Shown here one piece after another: positions 44,184 through 47,394 of a DNA stretch of 47,394 bases. The stretch comes from Acidobacteriota bacterium (GTDB taxonomy: Bacteria; Acidobacteriota; Terriglobia; Acidiferrales; UBA7541). The stretch is taken from positions 1 through 47,394 of the forward strand of contig JAKBLM010000031.1 in NCBI GenBank assembly GCA_021832085.1. The letters run 5' to 3'. The first letter of the stretch is position 1. Each line of letters starts with the position of its first letter. Made by a program: the position numbers and the translations under genes. The notes under the pieces are model-generated. The model saw only the letters and a program-made list of their open reading frames with translations. It was not told the origin of the DNA and searched no databases.

Positions 44184-45436
44184 GCGAAGAAAAACAAGTA
44201 AATGACGATCGCCAGCCGCAAGGGCCCGAGACGACGCAGGGTGGATCGCAGCCGGCAGCTTCCGCTCGTCCTAAGCTCAACAAGAAGAAGAAACGCATTC
44301 TCCTTGCGACGATCGTGGTGCTGCTGGCAGGAGGCTTCTTCGTTTGGCGTTATTACGCCCAATTCGTCACCACGGATGACGCGCAGATCGAAGCCTACCT
44401 GCATCCGATCAGCGCCCGCATCAGCGGGTACGTCACCAAGGTGACGGTGGACGATACGCAATACGTCGAGAAGGGCACGGTGCTGGTGCAGCTCGATCCT
44501 AGCGACTACCAAGTCGCCGTCGAACTGGCCAAGGCAAAGCTTGCCCAGGCCCAAGCTGAGGCAGCCGCAGCCATGGCGGGCGTGCCGATCACTTCCGTGA
44601 GCACGCTGAGTCAGGTCCATTCGGCCGAAGCCGACGTCCAAGGGGCGGAAGCGGGAATTCTGGCAGCCGAGAAAGCGTTTCAGGAAGCGGAAGCGCGCTT
44701 GGCAGAGGTCGAAGCGAATAATGTCAAAGTGCAGGAGGACCTGGGTCGCTATCGCCAGTTGATCGTGAAGAGGGAAATCTCGCGCCAGCGATACGATCAG
44801 GCTGTCGCCGCTTCGAAAGCCAGCGCCGCGGCGGTGATCGGTGCTCAAGCCGGCGTGGCCGCCTCGGAACAGCAAGTCACCCAGGCACGCAGCCGCCTGC
44901 GGCAAGCCGAAGCCGAACTCCGCAGCGCGCACACCCGGCCCCAGCAACTGCAGGCCATGCGTGCACGGGCGCAAGCTGCCGCCGCCGCAGTTGAGGAAGC
45001 CCAAGCGGAACTTCACCGCGCGGAATTGAATCTCGAATACACCACCATCGTGGCTCCGGCCGACGGAATCGTGGGCAAGCGGACCGCGGTCGTTGGGCAG
45101 AACGTTTCGCCGGGGCAGACTTTGCTGGTGATCGTTCCCACGCGCGACATCTGGGTGACGGCAAATTTCAAGGAAACCCAACTCAAGAACATGCGCGTTG
45201 GTCAACCGGTCGAAATCCACGTGGACGCCTATGACCGTGACTTTCGGGGCAAGATCGAGGGCATCGCCGGGGCTACGGGAGTTCAATTCAGTTTGCTGCC
45301 GCCGGAGAACGCGACGGGAAATTATGTAAAAGTCGTGCAGCGAGTTCCGGTGCGGATTGTTTTCGATCCCGGGCAGGACCCGCGCCACCTCCTTCAGGTA
45401 GGGCTTTCGGTCGAACCACGCGTCCGGGTGCGTTGA
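44180..45436 (+). CDS. EmrA-like membrane-fusion (HlyD) protein
   Basis: A 418-residue periplasmic adaptor. One N-terminal transmembrane helix (ILLATIVVLLAGGFFVWRYY, about 36-55), then the lipoyl half-motif (TTDDAQIEAYLHPISARISG; VEKGTVLVQLDP), a long Ala/Glu/Gln-rich coiled coil (about 110-280), the second lipoyl half (YTTIVAPADGIVGKRTAVVG) and a beta-barrel domain (VTANFKETQLKNMRVGQPVE). It should bridge the EmrB-like transporter and the TolC-like channel. Overlaps the upstream gene by ATGA. Confidence 0.93.
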   Translation: MSEEKQVNDDRQPQGPETTQGGSQPAASARPKLNKKKKRILLATIVVLLAGGFFVWRYYAQFVTTDDAQIEAYLHPISARISGYVTKVTVDDTQYVEKGTVLVQLDPSDYQVAVELAKAKLAQAQAEAAAAMAGVPITSVSTLSQVHSAEADVQGAEAGILAAEKAFQEAEARLAEVEANNVKVQEDLGRYRQLIVKREISRQRYDQAVAASKASAAAVIGAQAGVAASEQQVTQARSRLRQAEAELRSAHTRPQQLQAMRARAQAAAAAVEEAQAELHRAELNLEYTTIVAPADGIVGKRTAVVGQNVSPGQTLLVIVPTRDIWVTANFKETQLKNMRVGQPVEIHVDAYDRDFRGKIEGIAGATGVQFSLLPPENATGNYVKVVQRVPVRIVFDPGQDPRHLLQVGLSVEPRVRVR

Positions 45437-45458
45437 GCCCGCCCGGAGGAGAAGCGTC

Positions 45459-47084
45459 TTGGCCAATTCCGCCGAAAACTCGCTTGGCAAGATGCCCCAA
45501 GCAGGCACCAGCGTTTCGGCACTGCCGTGGGCGCCCGCGCACAATCCGTGGCTGATCGCTTCGGTCGTGGCCTTGTCAGCGTTCATGGAGATGCTCGATG
45601 CGAGTATCGCCAATGTGGCCCTGCCGCACATGGCTGGCAGCCTGTCCTCGAGCAACGATGAAGCGACCTGGATTCTAACGTCTTATCTGGTGGCCAATGC
45701 CATCATCCTGCCACTGAGCGGCTGGATCTCGAATACCATCGGGCGCAAAAAATATTTCATGGTCTCTCTGCTGCTTTTTACCGTGAGTTCAGTGCTTTGC
45801 GGCCTCGCTCCGAGCCTTTCGGCCATCATTATTTTTCGCGTGTTGCAGGGCGCGGGCGGCGGAGGACTCCAGCCCGTGGCGCAAGCCATTCTGGCCGACA
45901 CTTTTCCCCAAAGCAAGCGCGGCCAGGCTTTCGCCCTCTATGGAATCACGACTGTTCTTGCACCGATTATTGGACCCACCCTTGGCGGCTGGATCACCGA
46001 CAACTATTCTTGGCGCTGGATTTTTTTCATCAACATCCCTGTTGGCATCCTGGCGCTGATGCTGGCCGCGCAATTGGTGGAAGATCCGCCGTATCTGCGC
46101 CGTCTGGGCCGGGCCTTGGTGAAGATCGACTACATCGGCATCGGCCTGCTGGCAATCGGCATCGCCTGCCTGCAAGTAATGCTCGACAAGGGACAAGAAG
46201 ACGATTGGTTCGGATCGCACTTCATTCTTGCCCTGGCGGTGATTGCCGCCGTTACCTTGATCGCGCTGTTTATCTGGGAGTGGTTTCATGACCATCCGGT
46301 CATAGATGTTCGCCTCTTCAAGCATTTCAATTTTCTGACCAGCAATCTGATGATGTTCGGCTTCGGCGTGATGATGTTCGGCACATTGGTGATGATGCCT
46401 CTGTACCTCCAAACCCTGATGGGGTACACGGCCGAGTCCGCCGGAATTGTTCTCTCCTTTGGCGGCTTGTTTTTGCTCCTGGAATTGCCAATTGTCGGAA
46501 GGCTACTAGCGAAAGTACAGGCGCGGCGGTTGGTCCACATCGGCTGGGCGCTGATGGCCATTGGCATGTGGTACTCCACCTCGCACATGGACACACTGAT
46601 CAGCTTCAGCGCTGCATCCTGGGTTCGGGTTCTGCAGGTGATTGGCTTGCCGCTTCTGTTCGTTCCGCTCACCACGGTTGTCTACGTCGGGTTGCCAGCC
46701 GAGAAAAACAATTCGATTTCCGCGATGATCAATTTTATGCGGAACATTGGGATGAGCTTCGGCACTTCGATTGTGACAACAATCCTCGCACGACGAGCAC
46801 AGTTTCATCAGCAAGTGCTCGTGTCCCATCTCACGCCGGGCGACGTGTTCGCCTCCGAAGCCCTTCACAAATTGACCCAGGCGCTATTCCATGCCGGACT
46901 CAGTGCTTCCGATGCGCTGAACCAGGCGTACGCCCGCGTGTATCGCGGGCTGCTCATCCAGTCCGTGTCGCTGGCATACATCGACGCCTACCACGTCTTC
47001 GCAGTTGCTGCGGCCGTCCTATTCCTGCTCTCCTTCTTCTTGAGAAAAAACGAACCCCGTGCTCCCAGCGGGCCAATGGAATAG
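45459..47084 (+). CDS. EmrB/QacA-type MFS drug exporter (DHA2)
   Basis: A 541-residue inner-membrane proton antiporter with 14 predicted helices. Landmarks are the helix-1 motif VVALSAFMEMLDASIANVAL, motif A (GWISNTIGRKKYFM), and motif C-like GAGGGGLQPVAQAILADTFP in helix 4/5. It is the engine of the tripartite pump with the preceding adaptor and channel. The TTG start at 45459 has GGAGGAG upstream. A short gap separates it from a truncated channel-like gene. Confidence 0.93.
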   Translation: MANSAENSLGKMPQAGTSVSALPWAPAHNPWLIASVVALSAFMEMLDASIANVALPHMAGSLSSSNDEATWILTSYLVANAIILPLSGWISNTIGRKKYFMVSLLLFTVSSVLCGLAPSLSAIIIFRVLQGAGGGGLQPVAQAILADTFPQSKRGQAFALYGITTVLAPIIGPTLGGWITDNYSWRWIFFINIPVGILALMLAAQLVEDPPYLRRLGRALVKIDYIGIGLLAIGIACLQVMLDKGQEDDWFGSHFILALAVIAAVTLIALFIWEWFHDHPVIDVRLFKHFNFLTSNLMMFGFGVMMFGTLVMMPLYLQTLMGYTAESAGIVLSFGGLFLLLELPIVGRLLAKVQARRLVHIGWALMAIGMWYSTSHMDTLISFSAASWVRVLQVIGLPLLFVPLTTVVYVGLPAEKNNSISAMINFMRNIGMSFGTSIVTTILARRAQFHQQVLVSHLTPGDVFASEALHKLTQALFHAGLSASDALNQAYARVYRGLLIQSVSLAYIDAYHVFAVAAAVLFLLSFFLRKNEPRAPSGPME

Positions 47085-47098
47085 GCAAGGCTCAAACG

Positions 47099-47278
47099 AT
47101 GCTCGCGCTGCTAGTTTTCGTTATCGTCCTCGCTGCCCTGAGCGCGCTCATTCACGCCCTGGGCCTGCTGGCGTTGCTGTACTGGCAAACCAAACAATGG
47201 CCCAGAATCGAGGCGGATTTCCGGCCGCGGCGTAACCTGCCGGTGTTCCTGTTTCTCTTTCTCATCATTCTAGTGTAG
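47099..47278 (+). pseudogene. Truncated two-helix channel-like membrane protein
   Basis: A 59-residue frame beginning with two hydrophobic segments (LLVFVIVLAALSALIHALGL and LPVFLFLFLIILV) around a basic loop (QTKQWPRIEADFRPRRN). The pattern resembles the N-terminus of small potassium-channel proteins that continue with a pore region after the second helix. Here the frame ends CTA GTG TAG exactly where an IS630-type element seems to begin, so the rest of the gene has probably been separated. It may alternatively be a genuine small membrane protein. Confidence 0.5.
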
Positions 47279-47394
47279 TGTTGCATAAATAACGTTACAA
47301 TACGCGTGATTCGCGGTATAGTGGGCAGCATGTGGAAAGCTGCTCAACCTTTGCGTCTCCGCAAGAAAGAGCGAGAACTGCTGGAAAGTTTCGC
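47279..47394 (+). mobile_element. IS630-family element, left end, cut by window edge
   Basis: An AT-rich stretch (GTTGCATAAATAACGTTACA) precedes an ATG at 47330 whose frame begins MWKAAQPLRLRKKERELLES and runs off the window. This is the usual N-terminus of IS630-type transposases (basic, then KERELLESF-like helix). The left boundary is not determined; IS630 elements insert at TA, present in the preceding CTAGTGTAG. Confidence 0.55.

Overview
The window looks like a chromosomal segment of an Acidobacteriota bacterium, probably class Terriglobia. This is inferred from the high G+C content, a giant TonB-dependent receptor with an N-terminal carboxypeptidase-regulatory-like domain, several CRTAC1-type proteins (FG-GAP/VCBS repeats plus ASPIC/UnbV domain) with TPR partners, and a FucI-like isomerase sitting in an arabinose operon. 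No rRNA, tRNA or CRISPR array was seen.

Region 1 (1-9130, minus strand) is an L-arabinose/galactoside utilisation block. In transcription order it encodes a GH27 secreted glycosidase, an SSS-family sodium/sugar symporter, a 75-residue membrane protein, a LacI-family regulator, AraD, a FucI-family isomerase that seems to take the place of AraA, and AraB. Upstream lies a 1289-residue TonB-dependent receptor (9156-13025, minus) with a promoter and a LacI-type operator in front of it. A long hairpin separates the receptor from the glycosidase.

Region 2 (13600-29755) is an envelope-protein block. It holds four CRTAC1-family proteins, two stand-alone TPR proteins, an amidase, and a three-gene operon that begins with a pentaheme cytochrome fused to TPR repeats. 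That operon starts at a good sigma70-like promoter overlapped by a LacI-type operator, so it may share sugar-responsive control with the receptor.

Region 3 (29838-34765) is a decayed mobile island. It contains an IS3 transposase fragment followed by a row of hairpins, an intact gene for an unrecognised 410-residue protein, the severed N-terminus of a mobile-element-associated protein, a gene broken by an in-frame amber codon, a frameshifted gene, and an IS21-family end with a truncated istA.

Region 4 (35515-41862, plus) is an extended arsenic-resistance operon: arsD, arsA, a 65-residue translationally coupled ORF, acr3, a thioredoxin-like protein, a GcvH-like lipoyl-carrier protein, two DGC-type Cys-rich proteins, an OsmC-family protein and a CMD/AhpD-like protein. 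Most junctions overlap by 4 bases. The last six genes are not part of the textbook ars set and form the best candidate here for an undescribed system: an arsenite-handling module built around a dithiol (lipoyl) carrier.

Region 5 (42095-47084, plus) is a TetR-controlled tripartite drug efflux operon (TetR, TolC-like, EmrA-like, EmrB-like) with a perfect 19-base palindromic operator. It is followed by what looks like a potassium-channel gene cut short by an IS630-family element that runs off the window end.
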